From Hericium rajendrae (taxonomy: Eukaryota; Basidiomycota; Agaricomycetes; Russulales; Hericiaceae): DNA of 64,000 bases. The stretch is from contig CM065891.1 of the NCBI GenBank assembly GCA_033439255.1, positions 1 through 64,000 of the forward strand, read 5' to 3'. The position numbers and the translations under genes are program-made. The notes below the pieces were generated by a model, which was not told the DNA's origin, did not search any database, and saw nothing but the letters and a program-made list of their open reading frames with translations. Shown piece by piece: positions 12,623 to 24,999 of this stretch; position 1 is the stretch's first letter; each line of letters opens with the position of its first letter.

Positions 12623-14332
12623 ATGTCGTCGTCCCCGACCCGCCACGTCGTCGTTGACGATCAGGATCCGGCCATCCAATACATAGGCCCTGGCTGGACT
12701 ACTTCGTCCGGAACTGCAGAAGCATCCTTCGGCAACTTTGGGCCCGTCTACGATGATACGTTGCATTTAGTGAGCAACACGCCTGGTTCGAGTTTGCGGT
12801 TCGAATTTAGCGGTGAGTTTCTTCTACCTCTTCGTCATGTCGACAGGTCATTGAGAAAGAGCTACTCAGGGACATCCGTTTCGATGATGGGGTCCATCGA
12901 CAATACCGGGAATAAGACATTACCGTCATGGCAGTGTTTTCTGGACGGGCAACTTTTTGGGCAGATATCTTTCCCGGGGATCACTGAGAATCATCAGGCA
13001 TTATGCAACGCCGGTTCGCTTTCCGACGGTACGCACTCAGTGGAGGTCAACGTGAAGACGTCCGGACCTACATTTTATTTTGACTACATCGTCTACGATC
13101 CGTCGCCGAGCGTCTCGCTTTCCGACTCCGTACTCCTCATCGACAATACTGATCCCAACATCAGTTTGTCGGGCAGTGGATGGGTGAATCGATATGGGAA
13201 TCTCTGGCCCTTGACGTCGACAGGCGGAGATCAGATGACGCTCAAGTTCGTCGGTGAGTTCCAGGGATCCCACAAGTGTCTCATCTCTGATGGTTGCGTA
13301 GGCAAGTCTGTGACGGTCCTTGGCATCGCTCCGGGCGAGCTCAGTGGCAATCCAACAACGGGGACGTATACCGTCGACGGCTCGCAGCCTACGTCGTTCA
13401 TCATCCCTGGTCACGGCGGCCTCGCGGAATTCAACCAGGTGTACTTCACCACTCCGGACTTCGATCCTGGGCCCCACACGCTCGTCATCACCCACCAGGG
13501 GAACTCGAACACAGCACCATTTGTACTCGACCTTTTCTACGTTGCGAATGGAGCAGAGACTCTACAGGCTTCCCCCTCTGCAATAAACCAAAATCAGGCA
13601 ACCTCTACTTCTGCCTCTGCCTTTGCATCTGCCTCTATCGGAGGCCATACCATAACAAACTCAAGTACATCCCTCTCCGCCTCTGGAGGATACCCTGCTG
13701 CGGTATCCTCAAGGGTTGCATCCTCCACCTCTGGATCAGCCGGAGGAAGCCCTGCTGCATCAAATTCAGCCGCAGCAGAGGATGCCCATTCTGGGCGCTC
13801 AACACCCATAGGTGCTATCGTCGGTGGCGTCGTAGGGGGACTGGCTCTCATCATCGTGGTTTTCCTCGCGTTCCTATTCTGTCGGAGACGAAAATCGCAG
13901 CGGAGGCCCACTGGCATGACGACCGTCACCGATGCGGAGGTCAGGCCATTCACGCGACATACAGAGTCACTTATCACGCCGTTCCTCCCTGTACACTCCA
14001 CGTCGTACTTCGCTCAACCCGATGCATTGCACGGCGCGCCTGACCTGCAGCCGCTGCGAGGATCCGCTAAAGCGTCGCCAAAGACAAGGCGTTTGTCAGT
14101 GCCGTCGATCCCCGCCCCTCCTTTGAATCACCCCGCCAGCACTCCCGAGAGGCCGTCCACTGGCATATCCGCCTCTTCGTCATTGCCTAGCACCGAAACG
14201 ACTTCGGACTCGGCGTCTGGACGTCGGATGTCCGCATGGCGAGTCGTGCACCATGAAGATAGCGGCGTACGTATGCGTGGCGCGGAGGAGGGAGAAGTCA
14301 TTGATCTTCCGCCAACGTACACGGCGGACTAG
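12623..14332 (+). CDS. TMR2: two-domain single-pass membrane protein, 534 aa
   Basis: Exons 12623-12812, 12870-13253, 13302-14332 (1,605 nt), with the same two phase-1 intron positions as its paralogues. Domain 1 starts HVVVDDQDPAIQYIGPGW; domain 2 restarts at LLIDNTDPNISLSGSGW. A Ser/Ala/Gly-rich stalk of ~90 residues (longest in the family) precedes the membrane segment at ~361-384 (GAIVGGVVGGLALIIVVFLA) and a basic CRRRKSQRR stop. The cytoplasmic tail contains PFTRHTESLITPF and HHEDSGVRM and ends LPPTYTAD. The stalk looks O-glycosylated. It lies in tandem with TMR1. A surface sensor or wall-anchoring role is inferred from architecture only. Confidence 0.83.
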   Translation: MSSSPTRHVVVDDQDPAIQYIGPGWTTSSGTAEASFGNFGPVYDDTLHLVSNTPGSSLRFEFSGEFLLPLRHVDRSLRKSYSGTSVSMMGSIDNTGNKTLPSWQCFLDGQLFGQISFPGITENHQALCNAGSLSDGTHSVEVNVKTSGPTFYFDYIVYDPSPSVSLSDSVLLIDNTDPNISLSGSGWVNRYGNLWPLTSTGGDQMTLKFVGEFQGSHKCLISDGCVGKSVTVLGIAPGELSGNPTTGTYTVDGSQPTSFIIPGHGGLAEFNQVYFTTPDFDPGPHTLVITHQGNSNTAPFVLDLFYVANGAETLQASPSAINQNQATSTSASAFASASIGGHTITNSSTSLSASGGYPAAVSSRVASSTSGSAGGSPAASNSAAAEDAHSGRSTPIGAIVGGVVGGLALIIVVFLAFLFCRRRKSQRRPTGMTTVTDAEVRPFTRHTESLITPFLPVHSTSYFAQPDALHGAPDLQPLRGSAKASPKTRRLSVPSIPAPPLNHPASTPERPSTGISASSSLPSTETTSDSASGRRMSAWRVVHHEDSGVRMRGAEEGEVIDLPPTYTAD

Positions 14333-14879
14333 CAGTGCTGCTATTCAACTTCTGTTGTAACTGGTTTCATCAGTTTCTTTTGGGTTGGATCGTTTCGATA
14401 TTTACTTTCCTTCAGTTATCTTTGACTTTTAGATGCAGATGGGGATTGTATCTTATCCATTCGTTGCGTCCTTGAGATACCTGCGATATAATTCAGCAAT
14501 CATTCACAACTATGGGAAGGGTCACTTAGAGGTACGAGTCGGAACGGACTCGGAAGCTGCCCACCGGGACAGGGAAAGTGTTCGGCATTGCCCGGCGTCT
14601 GAGCCGCGCGCCTGTCACGCTTGTCATTTATTTTCTTCACTTGCAGCATGAGTCCAATCCTGACACCTCCTCCGAAAAGTTACTTTGTCGTTTCACAAAT
14701 ACAAGAACCAGTTAGTATGTGGCAGAAAATCACGATACACAGAGCTAGGACAGTTCTTAAGGTCGCTTCACCATGTCGCCGCCGAATGCGAGCGATCTTC
14801 GACCGTGAGCATCTGCAACTCCTCTCAGCTTTTTCTGAATCTATCATTCGTGCAGAGATTTTTGGACCTCCGTCGCGAA
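14333..14879. other. Intergenic region after TMR2
   Basis: Contains the TMR2 3' region and leads into the decayed F-box gene. An exon of that gene may start as early as about 14,680. No independent gene is visible. Confidence 0.45.
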
Positions 14880-16570
14880 GATGAACCTAGATGCCATGCC
14901 GCGCTGGCAATGCGCGCTCACATCCGGGAAGAAAAACACGTCGCACGACTTGAAATCGAGGACGACATGGCGGCGATCGTTGCGCTGCTCCGCGACGTCG
15001 AAAAGACGCAAAACATGGTGAATCCGATATCACGTCTACCTCAAGAGGCGCTCTGCAGGATCTTCGTTTCGTGCGCTCTGGCGAAAAGCCTGAGCCCTGG
15101 ACATTTGGACAACCTCGGGGAGCGCGGCTCGGCTGGATCAAAGTGACGCATATATGCCGCCTTTGGAGACAGGCTGCGCTGGTCGACACGCCTTTGTGGG
15201 CCGATATCCCTGACGGGATGGCTGCCGATTAGATGAAGGAGCTCGTGCGCCGGTCGAGGCAGTCTCCGCTCAGCATGATCTCCGCAACATCAGGCGCGAC
15301 GCATACACTTAGGACGCCATCCGGGACATGCTGGTGCTCGAGCTCCCGCGTGTGAAGGACCTCACGCTTGAAAACAGCACATTTATCACGATATGCCTCT
15401 TGCGGTTGTTCGATGATGCCGAAGCTCGCACTGCAGTCCCTCCATATTTTGATGGAGCAGGGGGATTGGCTCGATCTCGCCAAAGAGTTTCGGATCCTCC
15501 AGCTTACGGATCCACGCGCATCGTCGCGGTCTGGTTCTGCATAGATATCTGGTATCCGCCATGGACCTCCCTTGCCTCCGGAATCTCAGCACTTCCAGAT
15601 CGACCAGAGCTGCTGTTCCTACCTCAATTTCAGGACACCAAAAGGTGACTGGCTCATTCATGCTTTGTCGCGGATGCCGAAATTAGAGACCCTCGTGCTT
15701 AGATTCACCCGAGGCGACGATGAACCTGATGATGCTCCCACCATTCAGGACAGCCAGCCAGACAATAGCCCATGCGTCCATCTACAGCGTCCACGCCACT
15801 TCGCGCAACTGGTATTAGACGACGCCGATTCGAAGTGCTGATGAGCAGTGTCGTTTCCTCTTCCACCGCTTTTGTGGAATGCGAGATTGGATTGGGACGC
15901 GATCACCGCCCAATGGCCCACCTCGTCTTCAAAGACTCAAAGCATGCGCGCCAGGTATTCATACGCGTGCGGGACCCTTGCAAATTTCATTTTCTGCGCT
16001 CCAGGGATTTGGATTCCGCATCCAGGCATGGTCTGTAATCGACCCTGGAAAAACTCCCCAAAATTTCTATTACATTCGATGCATCCAAGACCATGGAGCG
16101 CCTTCCGCGGATCTCTTACAGACAACTGCATGAATTATAGCTCGTCATCGTGGATAAATTGCGGCTCTTGAGATCCGGGACGTGCATTCTCTAACACTTC
16201 CAGACATGGACAGCCGCAGATCCGGTGGTCCTCGCGAAGACGAACATGAGGAGATAGCACACCTGAAGCTGTTCCGCTGCATGCCTTCGTGCAGAACCTC
16301 GTCCTCAGCACTGACGAAAATGTATCGACCGCTTCTCTTAGGTTCCTGGTGGCAAGATCCCTCGATACGGACGTTCAGCTGTCCTTCCCACAATTTCGAG
16401 AGTTGACGCTGTACAAGTTCGACATAAAGGCAGACGAGGCGTACTCCGACTTCATTGAAAGTGTATTGCGCTGCCCCCAAGAGCGATTTGGTCTTGATTT
16501 GGTCGGTCTTTGGATAAGCTGACTCTCCTGGGCTTCTACATCTCAGAACCTGATGAAACTTTCCCAAGCC
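14880..16570 (+). pseudogene. Decayed F-box gene (F-box E)
   Basis: Pieces of one F-box protein appear in order but in changing frames. There is a leading helix (LEIEDDMAAIVALLRDVE), an F-box start (NPISRLPQEALCRIFVSCAL), GWIKVTHICRLWRQAALVD in another frame, then leucine-rich stretches (VLELPRVKDLTLENSTFI; LIHALSRMPKLETLVLRF; FPQFRELTLYKFDIKADEA). In-frame stops and frame changes occur every few hundred bases, and normal intron signals do not explain most of them. It is unlike F-box A, B and C in sequence but close in style to F-box D at 60.3 kb. Intact members act as substrate receptors of SCF ubiquitin ligases. Confidence 0.65.
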
Positions 16571-16881
16571 GTTTCTCAGCTGCTCAAGTCATAGCATGAT
16601 GGCTCTCCCAAGATGTCGATGAATGGTGGTGGACCGCAAAACGACACGGCCAGATGCGTCTGGAGGGGCAGTCACGTGAGCGCGAGGTAGGAGGCATTGA
16701 TGACGTCAACCGAACGAGACGATGGGCCTCCGCACCCGCACGACGTCATCCACGAGGTCCGCACGCCTCAAAAGCCGCCACCGACCGCCCTCCTCCTTTT
16801 TCACACCACGACCCGACTACCTCCCCGTTCACTTCCCACAACATAAATTTATTCCAACAAACCTTCTTTGTACCCACCACC

Positions 16882-17714
16882 ATGTACCGCACCGCCGTCC
16901 TCGCCCGCGTCCGCGCGGCACCCCTGTCCGCCTCGGCGCGTGCCCCTACGCGCACGTTCGCCCGTACGGCCTTGCGCGCACAGGCGACGCTCCCGGGCGG
17001 CACGCCCGACCCAACGAAGCCCGCGACAGACACCGAGTCGAAGAAGACCTCGACCTCGCCCACGATCCCCATCGTCGCCGGGCTCGCGCTGATCAGCGCA
17101 CTGTGGTACTTCTACGCGCAGGCGGAGGACGCGCGCCTCAACCGCGAGGCGGCGCGCGACGCCGAGGCGCGGCGCAAGGCCGAGCTGAGCCGTGTCGAGG
17201 AGGTCGGCGGCGCGGGCAAGCGCCGCGCGGAGGAGGCGCTCGGCGGGGTGAAGGGCCGCTATGAGCAGGTGCGCGACGAGGGCAAGGAGAAGGTCGAGCA
17301 GGCGCGCGCGAAGTCGGCGGGCGCTGTAGACGAGGCGAAGAAGAAGGTCGAGGAGGAGAAGCAGTGGGCGGAGAAGAAGGCGGCTGAGGCTAGGGGCGCG
17401 GCTGGTGCGTAAAGTCCGTTCGTGTCCTCCATGCAGGGACAGTGGACTGACGCTCGTGCACATGCCATGCAGAGAAGAAAACTGAGGAGGCGAAGAGCAG
17501 CTGGTGGAGTTGGTTTGGGTGGGGGCAGCAGAAGGCTGAGGAGGTTGGTGATGATGTGAAGCGCAAGGCAGGCGAGACGGAGGAGCAGTTCATGCGGCGG
17601 TTCGAGGATCTGAAGCGTCGTGCAGCGGAGAAGGGGGAGGATCTGAGGGTCAAGGCTAATGAGACTGAGGAAGACTTCAGGCGCAGAATCGCGAAGGCTG
17701 CGGGGAGGTCGTAA
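16882..17714 (+). CDS. Probable mitochondrial inner-membrane coiled-coil protein, 254 aa
   Basis: Exons 16882-17404 and 17473-17714 (765 nt). The N-terminal ~45 residues are rich in Arg, Ala, Ser and Thr without acids (MYRTAVLARVRAAPLSASAR), typical of a mitochondrial presequence. One membrane span follows at ~62-80 (PIVAGLALISALWYFYAQA). The rest is a highly charged Ala/Lys/Glu helix rich in EEAKKKVEEEK-like repeats, with a Trp cluster (SSWWSWFGWG) early in exon 2. The layout is a matrix anchor plus a long coiled coil, also seen in MICOS-like and LEA-like proteins; I cannot assign a named family. The ATG at 16,882 was chosen because it begins the presequence and follows CCACCACC. A CATAAATTTA box sits near 16,842. 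Confidence 0.7.
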
Positions 17715-18649
17715 GTGAATCGGATATGGACATCTCTTGATCGCATCGCAAACCTGTACTTATAAGACGTGCTGCAGGGGATGATGCAGCGTCTGTACGC
17801 TACGGAGCATTATACTATCATCTTTATGGCCCGATCTTCCCTCTCGCATTCGAAAGCCTTGAAGAAGTTGTCGATGACTGCCCTCGCCAACGCTCACAGG
17901 AGGTGAGGGAGGGAGCCAGCCGATTGGCGAGAGGGACGCTCATTGCCGGCGGACTTCTAAAGTCGGGAATCCAGACCTTCGGTTTGCAGTTTCACGTCGG
18001 TACTTGCAAACCGACGACTCGAGAACCAATGCTAGCTCCATCTCAACATTTCAGCTCTAAGACCCACATCATCCTAACCGAATGCACAAGATAAGTGGTG
18101 CGTCTCGCGGTCTTGAGGAACTTAAATTCGAGCTCCTGCGGGCATGTCGCTCTGGTCCTCCTTCAGCCCCATGGACCGACTGACGCTCTGAGTCGTGGTC
18201 AGCAATGCGGGGGAGCGTCGAAGACTGAACGGCGGACCCCGATTTTATACTCGAGAATAGCGCGCTCACTCTGGGGCTTTTCATTGACCTTTCTCGGATA
18301 ACAGGACAGACGTGATGCCAGAGCCTGCGTCTCCGTTATTAAGGCTCTATGGTAGTAGGTATATATGAACATGTAGAATCAGAACTGGACAATGACAGCG
18401 GCTTGAAATGAATCAAGGATATGAGATGCGAGAAAACCTTCAAGGTCTTGCTAATCCTTCGCAAATGACTGTAAAGTAACCCTTCCCAAAGTTGTCCAAT
18501 TACTGCTGAATTATTCCACAGAATAAGGCAACAAGTGAATGAGACGGAAAGTCACCTGCATCCTAGACTCGAAGATGACTGAGATAAAATGTCCAAATAA
18601 GTCAATGCGAAGGAAACAGGCAAATGACAAGAGAAGTCAAAGGACACTC
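17715..18649. other. Intergenic region between convergent genes
   Basis: Shared 3' flank of the mitochondrial protein gene (plus) and TMR3 (minus). Short frames only; no repeat or gene family recognised. Confidence 0.5.
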
Positions 18650-20233
18650 CTAGTCCGCCGTGTACGTCGGCGGGAGCTCGAGGACCTCCTCCGCGTCCTC
18701 CGCACGATGTATGCGCACTCCGCTGTCTTCGTGGTGCACGGTTCGCCGCCCAGAGGTCGCTTCCGTGCCAGGCGACGACGGGCCGGTGGATATGGATACG
18801 GACGGCCACTCGGGAGCGGTGCTGGGGTAACTCAAAGATTGTGCCGGCCCATGAAATGCCAACTGTGGCGACGCTTTGGAATTGGCGGACTCGCCGAAAC
18901 GCAAGGGTCGGAGGTCCGGGGCGTCATATAGAATCGGCGCGCCCGTCACGCTCGACGTGGTGCCTGACGACTCCGTGCCCGAAGGCGCCGATGCGTCGCC
19001 TTCGGGGAAGTATGACGTCCAGTATGTAGGGCGATATGGTGCTGCAGTTTGGGTGAACGGTCGCCCCTCTGGGTCGCTAGTGATCGTCATGTCTGGGGAC
19101 ATTTGCCGCGATGTACGTCTTCGATGGAATATGAAGACGAGGAGGGCGCCGATGAGGAGGGCCAGGCCCCCGAGAACGCCGCCGACGATGGCACCTATGT
19201 GCGTTGAGCTCCCAGAACGGCTGTCCGCTGCTATGGACGACGTCGGCGTATCAGGGCTTCCCGAGGTTGGAGAGGCGGATGCCTGCGGGGTCTGTGTCCC
19301 GTTCGCGACATAGAAGTAGTCGAGCACGAGCGGTGCCGTGTTGGCGTTCCCTTGGTACGTGACCAGCAGCGTGTGTGGCCCGGGATCAAAGTCCGGTGTG
19401 GTGAAGTATACCTGGTTGAACTCCCCAAGCCCGCCGTGCCCAGGCACGACGAACGAGGTGGGCGGCGCGTCGTCGATGGCGTATGTCCCCGTCGTTTGGT
19501 TGCCGTTGAGCTCGCCTGGGGCAACACCGATAAACGTCACAGACTTGCCTACGCACATCATAGCTCAACTAGATGCCATGCTTCGAAGAACACCGTGGCT
19601 CACCGATGAACTTGAGTATCATCTGATCTCCGCCCCTCGACGTCAAGGGCCAGAGATTCGCATATCGATTCACCCATCCGCTCCCCGAGAGTCCAATTCC
19701 CGTGTCGTTGTTATCGACCAAGACGACCGCGTCCGATAGCGAGACGCTGGGCGACGGGTCGTAGACGACGTTGTCGAAGTAGAACGTGGGTCCAGACGTC
19801 GTCACGTTGACCGCAACAGAGTGCGCCCCGTCCGGGAGCGCGTCGACACGGCACAGCGTCTGCTGATTCTCTGTGATCCCATTGTAAAATGTCTGCCCGA
19901 ATGGCACCCCATCCAGGAAACACTGCCAGGACGGTAATGTCTTGTTCCCGGTATTGTCCATCGACCCCATCACTGACACAGATGTCCCTGGGCCGCTCTG
20001 CCTAAATGCCCTGCCCTCGGTATAGCGAAGTAAGGGAGCGCACCGCTGAACTGGAACTGCAGGCTCGAGCCGGGCGTGTTGCTCACTAGATGCAGGGTAT
20101 TGTCGAACACGGGCCCAAAATTGCCGAAGGACGCTTCTGCGGAGCCTGACGAAGTAGACCAGCCAGGGCCTACATACTGCATCGCCGGATCCGCGTCGTC
20201 GACGACGATGTGTCGGGTTGGGGGCGTAGCCAT
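18650..20233 (-). CDS. TMR3: two-domain single-pass membrane protein, 490 aa
   Basis: Exons 20233-20044, 19987-19604, 19548-18650 (1,473 nt), with intron phases identical to TMR1, 2 and 5. Domain 1 starts HIVVDDADPAMQYVGPGW; domain 2 restarts at LVDNNDTGIGLSGSGW. The membrane segment is at ~309-332 (GAIVGGVLGGLALLIGALLV), followed by FHRRRTSRQ. The cytoplasmic tail carries HHEDSGVRI and ends LPPTYTAD. Closest to TMR2 in protein and promoter sequence, yet on the opposite strand about 5 kb away. Sensor or adhesion role inferred only. Confidence 0.82.
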
Positions 20234-20246
20234 GGGCTGGCGAAAG

Positions 20247-20304
20247 GAGGCCAGTGCTGGCGCTAATGGCAAGCTTGGTGCACTCGATCTTGGGGACCTT
20301 ATAA
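20247..20304 (-). promoter_or_regulatory. TMR3 core promoter and leader motif
   Basis: On the minus strand, TTATAAG (20,304-20,298) is followed by GTCCCCAAGATCGAG. TTAGCGCCAGCACTGGCCTC then begins at 20,265, about 32 bases before the ATG. It is almost identical to the TMR2 leader. Confidence 0.55.
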
Positions 20305-21428
20305 CAGAACGCGCTATCATCATTTGGTCCGATGCTTTGGGCAGCGTCGATGCCATTCATGATGCCATGGCGACTACTCACGGTCAGATTAGTGACAGCG
20401 CTAGCGTGCGCCGCATATGATGGCAAGTTGGGAATATTGAGACGCAATCTACGTGGGAGGATGGAAGCAGTGGGACTCTGTGAAGTTGATACATCCTCGC
20501 GGTGAGTGAATCGCACAGAAATAGAGCGTGTATTTGGTGAATAGATTTTTACCGGAGGTACCGTCCCAGACAAACAAAGTGCTGTTTTACTCCTGAAGGA
20601 TCTGATAGATACTTCTGACGAGAACAGACAGAAGAGATGGTACTTTGCCTGCCAGCATCCTCTACCGTCTGAGTGTTTTCCGAGACGAGGGCCAGGCACA
20701 GATCGAGTGAATCAGTCATTGTTATGGAACACTGCGACGATCAACGATCTCTGATGTGTCGTCCTCTCAACAGGCGGCACCCACTATCGCAAACGTGAGT
20801 CCCCAGTGCCCAATACCAACGCATTCTCAGAAGGAGAGGATGATTGCTACACGATCCTCATTTAGAGCCAGGATCATCGGAGCCTGTACGCACATGTAAG
20901 TATCTTGATGAGCTGGATGAACCGAGATGCTGATTGACCCGTTGTGACATACCATCAAGAGATCGGACGAGGATCGCGGACAAGCCTTCCAAGATCACGA
21001 GCTCTGCAGCACCTGGTCATTTAACCGGACGAGAAAAGTAGTTTTTGACGTCCGTGGCGGGTGTTACTTACTTCAGGATGAGAGTTAACGGTCGTCACGA
21101 TAGTACTTGTTCTGACAAGACACCTCGGAAGCAAAGGACCTTGAAGTTGGGAAGCGAATTTCTCACGCTCTCTCCATCGTTGCCGCTCCTCCGTCTGCGC
21201 CGAAGCCAGCAGCACACTGCTCAATCCTTCCTACTTACTTAGAATTTCTCCATTTCAGAGGGCCACGCGATACATCTAAGTACATATATCTATGGGAATC
21301 GTGGGGACAGCGGTGGGCTTATGTACGTAAGGCAAAGATGAACTTGTGGTAATCGAAGAAATATCTTGATACTCACAATGTTTACTAAAAGTGAGCAGCA
21401 ATGCAACATGGCACAGCAGCCTCTTATC
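20305..21428. other. Intergenic region between TMR3 and F-box A
   Basis: No supported gene. A patch near 20,865-20,970 (GAGCCAGGATCATCGGAGCC, then CGCACATGTAAGTATCTTGATGAGCTGG in two parts) resembles the first intron/exon 2 boundary region of F-box A, and may be a scrap of another F-box copy. Confidence 0.4.
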
Positions 21429-23092
21429 CTAATAATGAAAGACGTGATCCAAGGCTCGCATGGAAGCCAACCAATCTGCAACACCGTCCAGGCTGGCATC
21501 TGAGATATCGAACTGATACCGATCCAGTCGCCTTTCCACTTCCTCCGAGTCAAGCTTGAGCTCAACAAAATCAACAACGCCATCTGCACGCATGGTGGCA
21601 ATTTCCTGGCGCTCCAGACATAGTTTACGGTCGTCTGAGTTTGACAGAGGACCCAGGACAAGGAACTTGACGCAGGGTAGATTTGCTACAATAGATGCAG
21701 CAAATTCGGCTTCTCCGTGCGCATAACTTTCATGGCCGTTTGTGTTAAGTGTTATGAACAGACAACGTAAGTCATCCAAGTCCGCTAGGTGCCGCATAGC
21801 AACCGCGAAGAACTAAAGCAAGTGAGTGAGCATCTGCAATGAAAATAAAATGAAGATTAAAAGTAGCCTACGTGCGAAGTTTGAGCTTCTCTCTGCTGTT
21901 GTGCAGTACTATCAGACCATGGATTTGAAACGTCTGCCACGGGATGCACAGTGAGAGAGAGGTATTTCAGCCGCGGCGCTACGCGGCACATCTCCGCGAA
22001 GAAATGCTCTATGGGGATGGTGTCGTCATCTGGTGGGCCTTGCCCCACCCATAATTGCACATCGAGCCCAAGACTGCATATGGAGTTCCAAGCAAGCACA
22101 GTGGTCAGCCGCGCGAGCTCAGGCATGGTGTGGATATAGTCGTGGATCCAAAGGACGCGAAACTTGTGCCCTGTGGCAAACAATTCCACGACATCGAGGG
22201 TGGCATCTAGAGCCACTAGCTTCGAAAACACTTGAGACCTGCTGGCCACAGACGCAGACAGCGTTTCCAGAGAGCCATCTCTCGATAAATAAAGGTCGTC
22301 GCAGAGGATAAACCGGAGATCTGGGAATGCTTGGCCCAGGTCTTTGAGATCTGTAAGAAGGATCCTTGCATGGGCTAACGACAGCATGCGCATCTTAGGA
22401 CACGGTGTGCATCCGTCCGTAAATCGGATGGATAGAAAGTGCAACCACCCACATCCCTCCAGATGCATAGTTTCCAGTGTCGAAGCCGCCGTGGCGGTGA
22501 ATGCAAATAGACTGATGGGGTCTGTTGCGGGATGAATCAATCCGAGGCTGAGATTCCGAAGGCCGACGAATTGCGACGTTGTTAGCCACGTCCACTCTGT
22601 GAGACCTATCAGCTCGAGGCTGCGGGAGGGTGGGCGGAGGAGGATGCTGTCGCGAAGGGTGGGTGCATTATGGAAGAGCAGTCCAACACCGACAGAGATC
22701 CGGAGGCATGCGAGATTCTCTGCGGAGGCGATGACCTCGACGAGACTTGGCATGGCGCCCTCCACGGCGCCGAACACGACTGACTCATTGTGAAGGATGT
22801 TCAGGCGCCTGATATGGCGTGCAAGACGATTGCGCAGAACGGAGTTGCAGAAGGACATGATCTCCGGAGGGTTGTACATGCGAAGGCTGACCGTTCGGAC
22901 AAGGATGGGCAATGCCACAGTTTTTGCGGATCGCGAGGTGCAGGCTACGTTGACCAGAGTCGGCGCGTCTACGAAGGAGAGTATAATTGCAACGCAGTCC
23001 TCGTTCAGCGCGCAGATTATTGGGACCTGCACACGCACATAAGTACCTTGACGAGCTGGACGATTCGACATGATATCCATACATACCATCAT
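21429..23092 (-). CDS. F-box A: F-box/leucine-rich protein, 514 aa
   Basis: Exons 23092-23087, 23026-21872, 21812-21429 (1,545 nt). The reading begins with ATGATG right at the end of exon 1, followed by a 60-nt intron; exon 2 opens with VPIICALNEDCVAIILSFVD, the F-box. Weak leucine-rich repeats follow (LIGLTEWTWLTTSQFVGLRN; FTATAASTLETMHLEG; LRMLSLAHARILLTDL-like). The C-terminal exon (RHLADLDDLRCLFITL) ends DWLASMRALDHVFHY. By family it would link to Skp1 in an SCF ubiquitin ligase and pick substrates through the leucine-rich part. It forms a duplicated block with TMR4; its mirror partner is F-box B. An alternative start at 23,092 reading through the intron is open in this copy but not in the two paralogues. 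Confidence 0.75.
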
Positions 23093-23489
23093 CGTAGGAA
23101 ATCGGATGAGATCGCGCGGACAAGCTTTTCGTCGCCAGCTCCCCAGCCTTGCGTTACTACACTGGCAGGCATGTAAGTAGTCTTCCTGGCTGACAACCTG
23201 AGTACTGACCTTGCACTTAGGATGCGTATAACGCGTTATGAGAATCGATGAGATGCGGACGCAAAACCTCCCAATCGATTGAACTTCCCACGCTCAACCT
23301 TCCCAAGTCCAATCAGTTTTCTTAAATGTAGTATGTTACAGGGTATCCCACAAAAGCGTAACGAGTGACACGATGTCCATCTGCATCCTATATTCAAAGA
23401 TGATTAAAATAAATTAAAAATGATCCAACGCTATCACCGCAACCGCAACCGTCTAGCGAACGCAAGAGATCCGCCAAAAAAAAAAAATC
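23093..23489. other. Duplicated spacer between F-box A and TMR4
   Basis: The spacer is homologous to the one between TMR5 and F-box B (31,800-32,020). Both hold GAGCGTGGGAAGTTC, GTCCGCATCTCATC and CATCCTAAGTG in the same order relative to the genes. It includes the presumed F-box A promoter and 5' leader and the TMR4 3' region. Confidence 0.65.
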
Positions 23490-24987
23490 CTAGTCCGCCG
23501 TATATGTCGGCGGCACATCAACGACCTCCCCCTCCACCTCGTTCATGCGCACCCCGCTGTCCTCGTGATGCACAAATCGCCGCCCAGGCGCCGCCTCCAC
23601 ATCTGGCAATGGCGGCGAGGGTGGCCGGTCGGGCGCGGCGGCGTGACCAGGCGCATCGACGCGCCTTTTCTCCGTGGAACGAGTGGTCTCCTCAAACCGC
23701 GGCTCGCCCGCCGGCACCGACAAGTCACTCTCCGTGAGCTGCGACATGGACGAGTCGGTGTGGAACGGCGTGATCGATGAATCCGTGTGGTCCGTAGCGG
23801 CGAAAGGCCCGTCCTCCGGGTCGTCGACGATCACAAGGCTCCTGGGCCGCCGTGACGCTCGCCGCCGCTTGTAGAACAGGAACGCGAGGGCCGCGCCGAC
23901 GAGGAGGACCAGCCCGCCCACGACGCCGCCCACGACGCCGCCCACGATGGCGCCTACGGGCGTCGAGCTCCCGGAATGGGTGGCCGACGTCGCAGACGCG
24001 GAGGTGTTCGGAACGGTAGAGAGGGTCTGCGTCCCGTTCGCGACGTAGAGGGAGTCGAAGACGAGCGGCGCCTTGTTTGCGTCGCCCTGGTACGTGACGA
24101 CGAGCGTGTGCGGGCCGGCAGCGATCTCGGGCGTGGTGAAGTACAGCTGGTTGTACTCGCTCAGGCCGGCATGCCCGGGCACGGTGAACGCGATGGGCGC
24201 GGCGCCGTCGATGGCGTACGTCCCCGTCGTCTGGTTGCCGTTGAGCTCGCCCGGCGCGACGCCCACGAATGCGACGGCCCTGCCTTCGCGCCCATCGCGG
24301 CTCGGTGAGATGCTACGTGCAGAGCGCGCTGGGACTTACCGACGAAGCCGAACGAGAGCTGGTCGCCGCTGTGCGATGTCAAGGTCCACTCGTCGTTGTA
24401 GTGCCTTAACCACCCGCTCCCTGAGAGCTGGATGCTCGGGTCATCGTTGTCCACCTTGACGACGGCGTCCGCGAGCGAGACGCTCGGTGTGGGGTCATAG
24501 ATGATGTTGTCGAAATAGAATACGGGTCCGGACGTCGTGACGTTGACCTCGAGCAGGTGCTGCTCGGTCGTGAGCGCGTTAATGCTGCACAACGTCTGAT
24601 GATTCTCTGTGACACCCGATGGAAAGGAAGTCTTGTCCACGAGCTTCCCGTCGAGGAAACACTGCCATGACGGCAATGTTTTATTGCCGCTATTGTCAAT
24701 CGACCCAATGACTTGCACCGCCGTCCCTGCAAGCTCGCTAAATACTTTTCCCACCGTTGGCAACAAAAGAAGGGAAACTCACCATTGAACTGAAATTGAA
24801 AGCTCGATCCCTGGGTATTATTTATTTGATGCAGGGTATTATCGTAGACAGGTCCATAATTGCCGGAAATCGGTATTGCTGATCCAGACAAGGTAGACCA
24901 ACCAGGGCCTACATAGTGGATTGCGCCGTCTGCATCGTCGACGACGACGTGGCGGACTATTACAGGCAGCGGTGCCACTGAGGACAT
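23490..24987 (-). CDS. TMR4: two-domain single-pass membrane protein, 461 aa
   Basis: Exons 24987-24783, 24726-24340, 24283-23490 (1,386 nt). The acceptor of intron 2 is placed four bases upstream of the obvious CAG because only that restores the family sequence GRAVAFVGVAPGELNG. The N-terminus is five residues longer than in the paralogues (MSSVAPLPVIVRHVVVDD). Domain 2 restarts at KVDNDDPSIQLSGSGW. The membrane segment is at ~307-335, with a duplicated VVGGVVGG stretch, followed by KRRRASRRPR. The tail has SSITPFHTDSSMSQL, HHEDSGVRM and a VPPTYTAD end. It lies directly upstream of F-box A on the same strand, with a 397-base gap. Confidence 0.8.
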
Positions 24988-24999
24988 GACTGGTGAAAG